A program made the translations under genes and the position numbers. From contig NTJL01000009.1 of assembly GCA_002457485.1 (NCBI GenBank), positions 1 to 34,693 on the forward strand: 34,693 nt of DNA, given 5' to 3'. This document shows positions 25,029 to 34,693 of the stretch, in pieces (position 1 is the stretch's first letter; every line of letters starts with the position of its first letter). Under the pieces are notes generated by a model. The model ran no database searches and was not told the origin of the DNA. It saw only the letters and a list, made by a program, of their open reading frames with translations. The DNA is from Pelagibacterales bacterium MED-G42. GTDB taxonomy: Bacteria; Pseudomonadota; Alphaproteobacteria; Pelagibacterales; Pelagibacteraceae.

Positions 25029-25450
25029 TGATAAAAATTTATACTGATGGATCTTGTATAGGTAATCCAGGAAATGGTGGTTGGGGTGCAATAATTATAG
25101 TTGATGGAAAGAAAAATAAGATAAGAGGAAATAAAAAGAACACAACTAATAACCAAATGGAGTTACTTGCACCAATTAAAGCTTTAAAAAAGATTCCAAA
25201 AGGTAGTAAAGTTCAAATTTTTACTGACTCGAAATATGTAAAGTCTGGAATTACTGAATGGATACATAATTGGAAAAAAAATGGATGGAAAACTTCAAAT
25301 AAACAACCGGTTAAAAATAAAGAACTTTGGACGGAATTAGATCTTTTGTCTAATGAATTTGAAATCATATGGATCTGGGTAAAAGCTCATTCTTCAAACG
25401 AATTAAATAATGAAGTAGATTTAATTGCAAGAGAAGCTGCAAATTCTTAA
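25028..25450 (+). CDS. rnhA: Ribonuclease HI
   Basis: Degrades the RNA strand of RNA:DNA hybrids. In the 140-residue protein the catalytic carboxylates are D7 (IYTDGSC), E45 (NNQMELLA), D67 (FTDSKYV) and D131 (NNEVDLIAREAA), with His121 near the site. The start overlaps the thrB stop as TAATG. It complements RNase HII at 8900. It ends 28 nt from the convergent thrC; no hairpin terminator was seen in that gap. Confidence 0.97.
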   Translation: MIKIYTDGSCIGNPGNGGWGAIIIVDGKKNKIRGNKKNTTNNQMELLAPIKALKKIPKGSKVQIFTDSKYVKSGITEWIHNWKKNGWKTSNKQPVKNKELWTELDLLSNEFEIIWIWVKAHSSNELNNEVDLIAREAANS

Positions 25451-25478
25451 GTGTGAACTTTGTTAGATAAAACCCTCT

Positions 25479-26849
25479 TTATACTTTGCTTTTAATAAAG
25501 TTCTTAACTTCCTCAGTGTCATTTTTTAATACCTTAAAGCTCTCTTCTTTATCGAGTACGCACTCAAGTGCTTCTGGTAATTTTTCGTGCTTGTTTATTG
25601 AAATATTGGTAGCATCAGGAAATTTGCAGGCATGTGCAGTTGACAAAACAATACAATTATTTAAAGATAATTTATTAGCAGCTCCTACTCCAACAGCTGT
25701 ATGTGGGTCTAAAATTAAATTATTTTGCTCATAAATTTTTTTTATGATATCTAAAGTTTCTTGTTCGTTACAACTTTCTGATAAAAAGTCCTTTTGAATA
25801 ATATCTAAATTACTTTTGTCAATTAGGTAAGAATTTTGATTAATCTTTTTCATTATATCTGCAGTCTTTAACGTATCTAAGTCATTGATATAATAAATAA
25901 GCCTTTCAAAGTTACTTGCTAATTGAATATCCATACTAGGTGATAAAGTTTCTTTAACTTCTTTTGAAATATAATCACCTGTTGAAATTGCTCTATGTAA
26001 GATATCATTTTCGTTTGTTGCAACTATTAATTTATCTATTGGCAATCCCATTTGTTTTGCAAGGTAACCAGCAAATACATCTCCAAAATTTCCAGTTGGT
26101 ACTGAAAATGAAATAGCTTTGTCTGTATTTAGTTTAAAGTAAGTATAAAAATAATACACTGATTGAGCTATAATCCTTGCCCAATTAATTGAATTAACAC
26201 CTGACATATTTATAGATTTAGAAAATTCTAGATCAGAAAACATACTTTTAACTATCTTCTGACAATCATCAAAGTTTCCTTCTATTGCAATATTAAATAC
26301 ATTTTTATCATGAACTGTGGTCATTAATTTTCTTTGTACAGATGAGATTCTATTATTTGGATGAAGAACAAAAATATTTAAATCAGATTTTCCTTTAATC
26401 GCGTCTATAGCTGCAGCCCCTGTATCACCAGAAGTTGCAACAACTATATTTATTTTTTGATCGTTTTTATTTAGATAATATTCGTATAAGTTCCCAATAA
26501 GCTGCATAGCTATATCTTTAAAAGCTAGCGTTGGGCCATGAAATAGTTCTAATAGTTTAAGCTTTCCAATTTCGGAAATTTTGATTACTTCTTTTTCCCT
26601 AAATGTTGAGTAAGATTTTTTAACTAGAGATATGAGGTCATCTTTAGAAATAAAGTCTCCTGTGAATAGACTTATTATTTCAACAGATAATTCATTATAA
26701 TTTAAATTTTTAAGTTCTGATAGTTCATAGGAATTATATTTTATAAGAGATCTAGGCACATAAAGACCTCCATCATCTGCAAGACCTTTTAAAAAAACAT
26801 CTTTAAATTCAAATTCTACTTTATCATTTCTTGTGCTGATATATTTCAT
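25479..26849 (-). CDS. thrC: Threonine synthase
   Basis: PLP enzyme that converts O-phosphohomoserine to threonine. The 456-residue protein carries the PLP lysine K111 in HGPTLAFKD, the glycine-rich ATSGDTGAAA phosphate loop, and SVPTGNFGDVFAGY; the order and length match the long (class I, bacterial) form. It lies directly after the SURF1 gene with no gap, as the last gene of a cytochrome oxidase operon, an arrangement recalled from other alphaproteobacteria. It converges on rnhA/thrB. Confidence 0.95.
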   Translation of the reverse strand: MKYISTRNDKVEFEFKDVFLKGLADDGGLYVPRSLIKYNSYELSELKNLNYNELSVEIISLFTGDFISKDDLISLVKKSYSTFREKEVIKISEIGKLKLLELFHGPTLAFKDIAMQLIGNLYEYYLNKNDQKINIVVATSGDTGAAAIDAIKGKSDLNIFVLHPNNRISSVQRKLMTTVHDKNVFNIAIEGNFDDCQKIVKSMFSDLEFSKSINMSGVNSINWARIIAQSVYYFYTYFKLNTDKAISFSVPTGNFGDVFAGYLAKQMGLPIDKLIVATNENDILHRAISTGDYISKEVKETLSPSMDIQLASNFERLIYYINDLDTLKTADIMKKINQNSYLIDKSNLDIIQKDFLSESCNEQETLDIIKKIYEQNNLILDPHTAVGVGAANKLSLNNCIVLSTAHACKFPDATNISINKHEKLPEALECVLDKEESFKVLKNDTEEVKNFIKSKV

Positions 26850-27503
26850 CTAATAGTTTTTTTTTCTAAAATATAAATATATCAAAAGAATCGAAATCGC
26901 CATTGAAAACCAAGTAATTGCATATTTTTTATGATTGTTTGAAATATTAGCAGTAATCACTTTAGGTTTTGGGATCTTATAATCTCCATTTAAATAGATG
27001 ATATATTTTGAGAATTTTTTTCCAGTATATGAAAAAACATCATCTCTATCTAATGTAAACCAATAATTTTTTTTTATATCGTTTTCTGGCTTGAATATAT
27101 TAGCTTTGGTTTGCAGCTTTAATGTTCCTATTATATTATTTTCATCTATCAAATTAATATTTGATTGATCCTTTTTATTTAAACTTATCCACCCTCTATT
27201 GATTAGATAATTTTCATTATTAATTACAATAGGATTTATTACCTCAAACCCAGGACTCCCACTTTCATTTAAATTATACAAGTAAATCTGTTTTTCAAAA
27301 TCTACTGTCCCTGAGGTTTTTACTCTTAAATAGTTTTTTTTTTTTGCTTTGGATAACTCTATAGGATCATTTTTTAAAGAATTTTTAATCTCAAAAATTA
27401 AATCTAATTTCCAATTTAATCTGTATAACTGCCAAAAACCAAGGGATAATAAAACTAAAATTATAAAATAAACAAAAACTGAAAATAAAAACTTGTTCTT
27501 CAA
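26850..27503 (-). CDS. SURF1-family cytochrome oxidase assembly protein
   Basis: Helps insert haem a into cytochrome oxidase subunit I. The 217-residue protein has the family layout: one helix at each end (about 9-27 and 194-211) and a periplasmic domain between, with GFWQLYRLNWK after helix 1, GSPGFEVINPI, LINRGWIS, and NNHKKYAITWFSMAISI before helix 2. It sits 10 nt after ctaE and abuts thrC. Confidence 0.92.
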   Translation of the reverse strand: MKNKFLFSVFVYFIILVLLSLGFWQLYRLNWKLDLIFEIKNSLKNDPIELSKAKKKNYLRVKTSGTVDFEKQIYLYNLNESGSPGFEVINPIVINNENYLINRGWISLNKKDQSNINLIDENNIIGTLKLQTKANIFKPENDIKKNYWFTLDRDDVFSYTGKKFSKYIIYLNGDYKIPKPKVITANISNNHKKYAITWFSMAISILLIYLYFRKKNY

Positions 27504-27513
27504 GAGTTAGATA

Positions 27514-28302
27514 TTAACTCCCCCAAACATAAATAGCAGCAAATAAAAACAGCCAAACAACATCAACAAAATGCCAATACCAGGCTGCGGCCTCAAATCC
27601 AAAATGATGGTCTTTATTGAAATGCCCAAGTTTACCTCTCCACAAACAAACTGCTAAAAATATTGTTCCAACAATAACGTGAAATCCATGAAATCCAGTC
27701 GCCATATAAAAAACTGCTCCATAAATATGACCTGAGTAATCAAATGTTGCATGGTGATATTCGTAAGCTTGAAGCAAAGTAAAAAAGAAACCCAAAATAA
27801 CTGTTGCTGTTAAGCCTTGAATAAAGCCTTTTCTATCGTCTTCCAACAATGAATGATGTGCCCAAGTAACAGTGGTTCCAGATAACAGTAAAACTAATGT
27901 ATTTATTAAAGGAATATCCCATGGATCAAAAGTCTTAATATCATTTGGAGGCCAAACATTTCCAACAAATTCATTAGGGAATAAACTAATATCAAAGTAT
28001 GCCCAAAACCAGGCGACAAAAAACATTACCTCTGATGCAATAAACAGTGTCATTCCATATCTATGATGAATTTGAACTACAGGAGTATGATGACCTTGAT
28101 GTTCTGCCTCTATAACAACATCTCTAAACCACATATAAGCACCATATAAAACTAAAGCTAACCCGAGATACATTCCCCAAGAAACATCATTATGCATGTA
28201 AAAGATTGCTCCAATTGCCAAAACTAAACAGGAAAATGATACATAAATAGGCCACGGGCTTGGGTCGACTAAGTGGTAATCATGTTTTTTTTCTACTGAC
28301 AT
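27514..28302 (-). CDS. ctaE: Cytochrome c oxidase subunit III
   Basis: Seven-helix subunit that stabilises the aa3 oxidase. The 262-residue protein starts with HDYHLVDPSPWPI and has EVMFFVAWFWAYF, GTTVTWAHHSL, and ends AAAWYWHFVDVVWLFLFAAIYVWGS, all standard COX3 blocks. It follows ctaG by 7 nt in the oxidase operon. Confidence 0.97.
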   Translation of the reverse strand: MSVEKKHDYHLVDPSPWPIYVSFSCLVLAIGAIFYMHNDVSWGMYLGLALVLYGAYMWFRDVVIEAEHQGHHTPVVQIHHRYGMTLFIASEVMFFVAWFWAYFDISLFPNEFVGNVWPPNDIKTFDPWDIPLINTLVLLLSGTTVTWAHHSLLEDDRKGFIQGLTATVILGFFFTLLQAYEYHHATFDYSGHIYGAVFYMATGFHGFHVIVGTIFLAVCLWRGKLGHFNKDHHFGFEAAAWYWHFVDVVWLFLFAAIYVWGS

Positions 28303-28309
28303 TTTTTGA

Positions 28310-28843
28310 TTATGATTGTTTATAGTAATCTGTCGAGAAAAAAGTATAAGACATGGTTACATCTTGAAGATTTTTTGTACTAGGATCATTTACTAGTTCT
28401 GGGTCTAAATAAAAAGTCATAACATAGACAGCTTTCTCTCCAGCCTTCAACTCTTGTTTTTCAAAACAAAAACAACCTAATTTACTGTAATACTTTCCAA
28501 AACTTGCAGGTGAGACATTAAAACTAGCTACTCCATAAGTTGTCTCATCGCTGTAATTTTCAACTTCAAATTCAATTTTATTTACTTGTCCAACTTTAAC
28601 ATCCATTACATTTGATTTTGCCTTAAAATCCCAGGTAAGATTATTTACGTTAGTATCAAATCTAACACTTACTATTCTATCTAAAACAACCTTAGGTGGT
28701 TCTTTTGATATTTGTGTAGTCCCACCAAAACCTGTTATTCGGCAAAATACATCATAAAGTGGAACAGCTGCAAATGATAAACCTAGCATTAGAAAAAAAA
28801 TTCCTGCTAACAAAACTGGGGTTAATATCTTTTTTTTCATCAT
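28310..28843 (-). CDS. ctaG: Cytochrome c oxidase assembly protein CtaG/COX11
   Basis: Copper-delivery protein for the CuB site of subunit I. The 177-residue protein has an N-terminal membrane anchor (about 8-28), a periplasmic domain, and the copper-binding CFCF motif in KLGCFCFEKQELKAGE; the Asp/Pro-rich YLDPELVND follows. It starts with two Met codons (28843, 28840), the first overlapping the stop of the 41-aa gene as ATGATG. Confidence 0.95.
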   Translation of the reverse strand: MMKKKILTPVLLAGIFFLMLGLSFAAVPLYDVFCRITGFGGTTQISKEPPKVVLDRIVSVRFDTNVNNLTWDFKAKSNVMDVKVGQVNKIEFEVENYSDETTYGVASFNVSPASFGKYYSKLGCFCFEKQELKAGEKAVYVMTFYLDPELVNDPSTKNLQDVTMSYTFFSTDYYKQS

Positions 28844-28965
28844 ATTTGTCTGTCAAATACTCCCACATTATACAATGTAAATACAAATAAAAAAATCATA
28901 AACGCTATAATTGCAACAGCAGTCAAAATATTTTTCTTCTTAGTATTTTTATCAGGTGTTATCAT
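28840..28965 (-). CDS. Small single-helix membrane protein of the oxidase operon (41 aa)
   Basis: A 41-residue frame fills the space between ctaB and ctaG. It begins with a lysine-rich cytoplasmic stretch (MITPDKNTKKKN) followed by one long hydrophobic helix (about 13-34) and a short VGVFDRQI tail. The ATG overlaps the ctaB TGA as ATGA, and its TGA overlaps the ctaG ATG, so it is embedded in translational coupling on both sides, a strong sign that it is real. Small proteins of this shape between ctaB and ctaG occur in other alphaproteobacterial operons (CoxF-like); homology by sequence could not be tested. Function is unknown, probably oxidase assembly. Confidence 0.82.
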   Translation of the reverse strand: MITPDKNTKKKNILTAVAIIAFMIFLFVFTLYNVGVFDRQI

Positions 28966-29873
28966 AAAATTTTATCCATTAAAAATAGAACAAATATCAT
29001 AAATAAATATAATATTGAATAACCAAATATAGATTTTGCTTTTTTTGCATTAAATTTATTTTTTTTAAATTTGTAAAGTTCGAAACATAAAAAATTATAA
29101 TATAAAGTTAAAATTAAAGAAGGAATTAAAAACACTAAATTTACAAATCCAATTAAATAAGGAAAAATAATCACTGGAAGCATAATTAGAGAATATATAA
29201 ATATGTTTAATTTTGTACTTTCAACTCCATTTGTTAATGGCAACATTGGAATTTTTGCTTTCTTATAATCATCAGATTTATACAAGCTTAGCGCCCAAAA
29301 GTGTGAAGGGGTCCAAAAAAATATGATCAAAAAGAACGCTAAGGGTTCTAAAGACAGAGTGTTCGAGGCTATTGTCCATCCAATTACTGGAGGTAAAGCA
29401 CCTGATGCACCACCAATTACAATGTTTTGTGGAGTTTTTCTTTTTAACCAGATTGTGTAAACAAGCACATAAAACAAAATAGTCAATAGCAATAAAGCTG
29501 CTGATATTCTATTCGTAAAAAAATCGAGTGCTATTACTGAGAATATTGAAAGTGTAATACCAAAAACTAATGCTTGGTTCCTATTAACTTTACCAGTAGG
29601 TATTGGTCTGAGACATGTTCTTGTCATTAATGCATCTAAGTCAGACTCGTACCACATGTTTAGTGCTCCTGCTGCACCTGCACCAATTGATACTAATACA
29701 ATTCCAATTACAGCATCTTTTGTTGGAATTATATTTGGGGCCATTAACAAACCGATAGCACAAGTAAAGATAACTAAAGACATTACCCTTGGCTTCATAA
29801 GCTTAAAGAGTTCCGAAAAATCAAATAAGTCTTCTTGACTTACGTTTCTATTTTTTAATTTAGACTTAATCAT
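28962..29873 (-). CDS. ctaB: Haem O synthase (protohaem IX farnesyltransferase)
   Basis: Membrane prenyltransferase adding a farnesyl group to protohaem. The 303-residue UbiA-family protein has the first diphosphate-binding motif in LNMWYESDLDALMTRTCLRPIPTG, then RKTPQNIVIGGASGALPPVIGW and TPSHFWALSLYKSDDYKKAKIPMLP, both haem O synthase blocks. Helices fill the rest. It lies 32 nt after ctaD and overlaps the 41-aa gene by 4 nt. The product feeds the haem A of the oxidase. Confidence 0.96.
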   Translation of the reverse strand: MIKSKLKNRNVSQEDLFDFSELFKLMKPRVMSLVIFTCAIGLLMAPNIIPTKDAVIGIVLVSIGAGAAGALNMWYESDLDALMTRTCLRPIPTGKVNRNQALVFGITLSIFSVIALDFFTNRISAALLLLTILFYVLVYTIWLKRKTPQNIVIGGASGALPPVIGWTIASNTLSLEPLAFFLIIFFWTPSHFWALSLYKSDDYKKAKIPMLPLTNGVESTKLNIFIYSLIMLPVIIFPYLIGFVNLVFLIPSLILTLYYNFLCFELYKFKKNKFNAKKAKSIFGYSILYLFMIFVLFLMDKIL

Positions 29874-29905
29874 TAATTCTCAATTTAAAAAATCTTAATA
29901 AGTAA

Positions 29906-32358
<2,453 letters not shown>

Positions 32359-32416
32359 TATTCGTTTATATAAAGCTCTTTTATAAAAATTACACACTAG
32401 TTTTCGCGACAATTTA

Positions 32417-33118
32417 TCAATTAATAATGTAATTTATGATTGATAGAGCCGAAATAACAGCTGTTTCTGATCTTAATATATTTTCATTAATTTTTATAGC
32501 CTGAACACTGTTATATGAAAGAATCTGCGCTCTTTCAGCTTCAGAAAAATCACCCTCAGGACCAACTATTATACACGTTGGGTTTTTTATAAGCTTATTT
32601 TTGTCGACCAATTTATTATTAGTATTTATATCTGTTAGAATTATATCAACTTCATTAGAAGATATAAAATTTTTTAGACTTTGACAATTTTCAATTTTTG
32701 GCACTTGAATTCTATTTGATTGCTCTGCTGCTTCTATAATAACTTTTTCTAACCTTTCTTTATTTATTTTCCTGACTATTGAACGATCAAAAATGATAGG
32801 AAAAAATTTTGTAACACCTAATTCAGTAGCCTTTTGTATCATGAAATTAAAGTAATTCGATTTAATTGGTGAGAAAGCCAACCACAACTCTTTAGGATTT
32901 TCTTTTTGTCTTAATTGTTTGGTAACATTAAACTCGACTAAGCTTTTTGAGATTGTTAAAATTTTTGCTTCCCACTCTCCATTGCTATTAAATAAAGAAA
33001 AAATTTCATTCTCTTTAATCCTCATAACCTTTGAAATATAATGAGATTGAGATTTATCAAGTTTGTCTATTAAATTAATTGATAAACTTTTAGGAAAAAA
33101 TAATCTAATGTTACTCAT
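32417..33118 (-). CDS. rsmE: 16S rRNA (uracil-1498-N3)-methyltransferase
   Basis: SPOUT methyltransferase modifying U1498 of 16S rRNA. The 233-residue protein has an N-terminal PUA-like domain (HYISKVMRIKENEIFSLFN) and the trefoil-knot motifs QKATELGVTKFFPI, EAAEQSNRIQVPKI, IIVGPEGDFSEAE and ENILRSETAVISAL. It faces the HAD gene with only 16 bp between start codons and precedes ctaC on the same strand. Confidence 0.95.
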   Translation of the reverse strand: MSNIRLFFPKSLSINLIDKLDKSQSHYISKVMRIKENEIFSLFNSNGEWEAKILTISKSLVEFNVTKQLRQKENPKELWLAFSPIKSNYFNFMIQKATELGVTKFFPIIFDRSIVRKINKERLEKVIIEAAEQSNRIQVPKIENCQSLKNFISSNEVDIILTDINTNNKLVDKNKLIKNPTCIIVGPEGDFSEAERAQILSYNSVQAIKINENILRSETAVISALSIINYIIN

Positions 33119-33134
33119 AATAATAAATTAGTTT

Positions 33135-33797
33135 ATGAAAAATATTAAAGCAATAATTTTTGATGCATATGGCACATTATTTGATGTAAATTGTGCTGCT
33201 AAAAAATGTAAAGATAAGATTGGTGATAAGTGGGAAGGCTTTGCTAATTACTGGAGAACTACTCAGTTAGAATATACATGGCTTAGAAGTTTAATGAAAA
33301 GACATATTGATTTTTGGCGAATAACTGAAGATAGTTTGGATAAATCTATGAAAGCTTACGAAATAGACTACTCCATGAGAACAGAATTATTAGATCTTTA
33401 TAAAGTTTTATCACCTTTTGAGGAAGTGCCAGATGTCTTAAAATCACTAAAAGAAAAAAATTTTAAACTAGCAATCCTTTCAAACGGTACCCCGGCACTT
33501 CTTAATGAATTAGTTAAAAGTAATAAATTGGATAATTTATTTGATGATCTTTTCTCAATAGAAGAAGTTGGAATTTATAAACCAGATTCAAAAGTATATG
33601 ATATGCCAATAAAGAAATACAAAATTCAAAGTAATGAAGTTGTTTTCTTAAGTGCAAATACTTGGGATGTATCTGGTGGAGGTAATTATGGGTATAATTC
33701 AATTTGGGTAAATAGAAATAATAATATTTTTGATAATCTTGATTATAAACCTCAAAATGAGATTAAAAATTTAAATAAATTAATTGATATAATCTAA
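33135..33797 (+). CDS. Type II haloacid dehalogenase-like HAD hydrolase
   Basis: The 220-residue protein has the nucleophile motif FDAYGTLFDV (Asp10, Thr14), the family-specific QLEYTWLRSLMKRHIDFWRIT segment, the LSNGTP motif, a Lys in IYKPDSKVY, and SANTWDVSGGGNYG, which together fit (S)-2-haloacid dehalogenase rather than a phosphatase. Such enzymes remove halide from 2-haloacids, giving 2-hydroxy acids; the natural substrate in this organism is not shown. It stands between rsmE (divergent) and the CDGSH gene, 22 nt downstream. Confidence 0.88.
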   Translation: MKNIKAIIFDAYGTLFDVNCAAKKCKDKIGDKWEGFANYWRTTQLEYTWLRSLMKRHIDFWRITEDSLDKSMKAYEIDYSMRTELLDLYKVLSPFEEVPDVLKSLKEKNFKLAILSNGTPALLNELVKSNKLDNLFDDLFSIEEVGIYKPDSKVYDMPIKKYKIQSNEVVFLSANTWDVSGGGNYGYNSIWVNRNNNIFDNLDYKPQNEIKNLNKLIDII

Positions 33798-33819
33798 ATT
33801 TTAAATCAAAAGGGTAAAA

Positions 33820-34059
33820 ATGACTAAAGGACAAAGAGCAGAAAATAGTGCAATTCCAGTTGAAGTAAAAAAAGATAAATATTACTATTGGTGTGCATGT
33901 GGCCAATCAAAAAATCAACCTTTTTGTGATGGCTCTCACAAAGAAACTGAGTTTACCCCAGTTGCATTTAAAGCAGAAGAGACAAAAAGAATGTTTTTTT
34001 GTACTTGTAAACTAACAGATAATCAGCCTTTTTGTGATGGTTCACACAACAAAAAGTAA
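33820..34059 (+). CDS. Dual CDGSH-type iron-sulfur protein
   Basis: The 79-residue protein has two complete CDGSH boxes: C25-A-C27 with C36-D-G-S-H40, and C61-T-C63 with C72-D-G-S-H76. Each should hold one 2Fe-2S cluster with a 3Cys-1His ligand set, as in MitoNEET-like proteins. No membrane helix is present, so it is probably soluble. An AAAGGG stretch lies ahead of the start. Function is unclear; electron transfer or cluster handling are usual suggestions. It is followed by a pirin. Confidence 0.93.
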   Translation: MTKGQRAENSAIPVEVKKDKYYYWCACGQSKNQPFCDGSHKETEFTPVAFKAEETKRMFFCTCKLTDNQPFCDGSHNKK

Positions 34060-34095
34060 CATTGAAATTTAAAATATATTAACTATTTTTAAAAT

Positions 34096-34693
34096 ATGGA
34101 CAATATCGAAGTATGTAAAATTATCGACCCCATTAATGCGTCAGATGGTGCTGGAGTAAAATTAAAAAGAAGTATTGGTGTTGAACCAAATTACTTTGAT
34201 CCATTTTTAATGCTAGATGAATTTGGATCTGAAAATAGCGAGGATTATATTGCAGGTTTTCCACCCCACCCTCATAGAGGAATTGAAACAGTTACTTATA
34301 TGTTGGCTGGAGACTTTGAACATAAAGATAGTACTGGTGGCGAAGGTAGAATGACTGCAGGAGATGTTCAGTGGATGAAAACAGGTAGTGGAATAATTCA
34401 TTCTGAAATGCCAGCGATGAAAGAAGGTAAACTTCATGGTTTTCAATTATGGGTAAATATGCCCGCTAAATTGAAGATGAGTAAGCCTGAATATATTTAT
34501 ATTGATGCAGATAAAATGAGTGTTCATAAAGATGATGATAAACAAGTTAAAGTCATAGCTGGTAAATTTGAAAATGCTGAAGGACCTGTCAAAGGTCATA
34601 ACGTTGAGCCAGTTTATTTTGATGTTGAATTAAATAAAGATAAAGAATTTAATTTTAAATTACCATCTACTCATAATACTTTTATTTATTTGG
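34096..34693 (+). CDS. Pirin-family protein (3' end beyond window)
   Basis: A partial frame of about 199 residues runs off the window end. The cupin metal site is seen: His58 and His60 in PPHPHRG, and His102 and Glu104 in SGIIHSEMP, followed by GKLHGFQLWVNMP. Bacterial pirins include quercetin dioxygenase-like enzymes and proteins of unclear role; the exact activity cannot be told. The start at 34096 follows the CDGSH gene by 36 nt, an AT-only stretch in which no clear signal was seen. Confidence 0.92.
   Translation, partial: MDNIEVCKIIDPINASDGAGVKLKRSIGVEPNYFDPFLMLDEFGSENSEDYIAGFPPHPHRGIETVTYMLAGDFEHKDSTGGEGRMTAGDVQWMKTGSGIIHSEMPAMKEGKLHGFQLWVNMPAKLKMSKPEYIYIDADKMSVHKDDDKQVKVIAGKFENAEGPVKGHNVEPVYFDVELNKDKEFNFKLPSTHNTFIYL

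Noticed and set aside
25451..25478. Bidirectional terminator between rnhA and thrC
   Set aside because: No stem of useful length or GC content in the 28-bp gap.
32359..32412. ctaC start at TTG 32412
   Set aside because: Would place a charged stretch before a good signal peptide that begins at ATG 32358.

Overview
The window is a very AT-rich, gene-dense bacterial chromosome segment. The lineage call is inference from gene content and composition: an alphaproteobacterium of the SAR11/Pelagibacterales type. The supporting signs are low GC with long A/T tracts, intergenic gaps of a few bases, many ATGA/TAATG overlaps, an alphaproteobacterial petABC order, CcrM methyltransferase, separately encoded F0 genes with both b and b' subunits, an aa3 oxidase operon with ctaB/ctaG/SURF1, and a carotenoid-to-retinal cluster. 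No mobile elements, CRISPR arrays, rRNAs or integrases were seen.

Layout. 1-2381 (-): cytochrome bc1 operon petA-petB-petC, with petC cut by the window start. 2474-4255 (+): trmL, hemF, greA. 4252-8169 (-): a secreted TPR protein, ispE, tRNA-Gln(TTG) and the CCA-adding enzyme. 8181-10635 (+): family-4-like uracil-DNA glycosylase, rnhB, ccrM. 10632-12763 (-): mutY and an FAD monooxygenase. 12764-16409 (+): DUF721/DciA-like protein, DsbA-like thiol oxidoreductase, and an unusually short SMC. 16430-18778 (+): ATP synthase F0 genes atpI-atpB-atpE-b'-b. 18818-24059 (+): crtI-crtB-crtY-blh-ispH (lycopene, beta-carotene, then retinal, plus the last MEP-pathway step). 24060-25450 (+): thrB and rnhA. 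25479-33118 (-): rsmE followed by ctaC-ctaD-ctaB-(41-aa membrane protein)-ctaG-ctaE-SURF1-thrC. 33135-34693 (+): haloacid dehalogenase-type HAD, a dual CDGSH protein and a pirin cut by the window end.

How it fits together. Much of the window serves proton-motive energy: bc1 complex, aa3 oxidase with its haem and copper assembly factors, the F0 proton channel, and a retinal pathway that would supply a proteorhodopsin encoded elsewhere. Isoprenoid genes (ispE, ispH) feed the carotenoid branch. A second theme is DNA maintenance and chromosome dynamics: UDG, both RNases H, MutY, CcrM, DciA-like and SMC.

The most notable observations are: an 857-residue SMC that seems to lack a normal hinge domain; three GANTC sites packed just upstream of the GANTC methyltransferase gene; divergent genes whose start codons abut (CATATG) or lie 11-16 bp apart; a CCA-adding enzyme gene starting 3 nt after a tRNA-Gln; convergent genes sharing a TTAA stop; and retinal genes placed directly behind the F0 genes. 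No stretch over 300 bases lacks a gene; the longest gaps are 92 bp (2382-2473) and about 92 bp before the preferred ccrM start (9473-9564).
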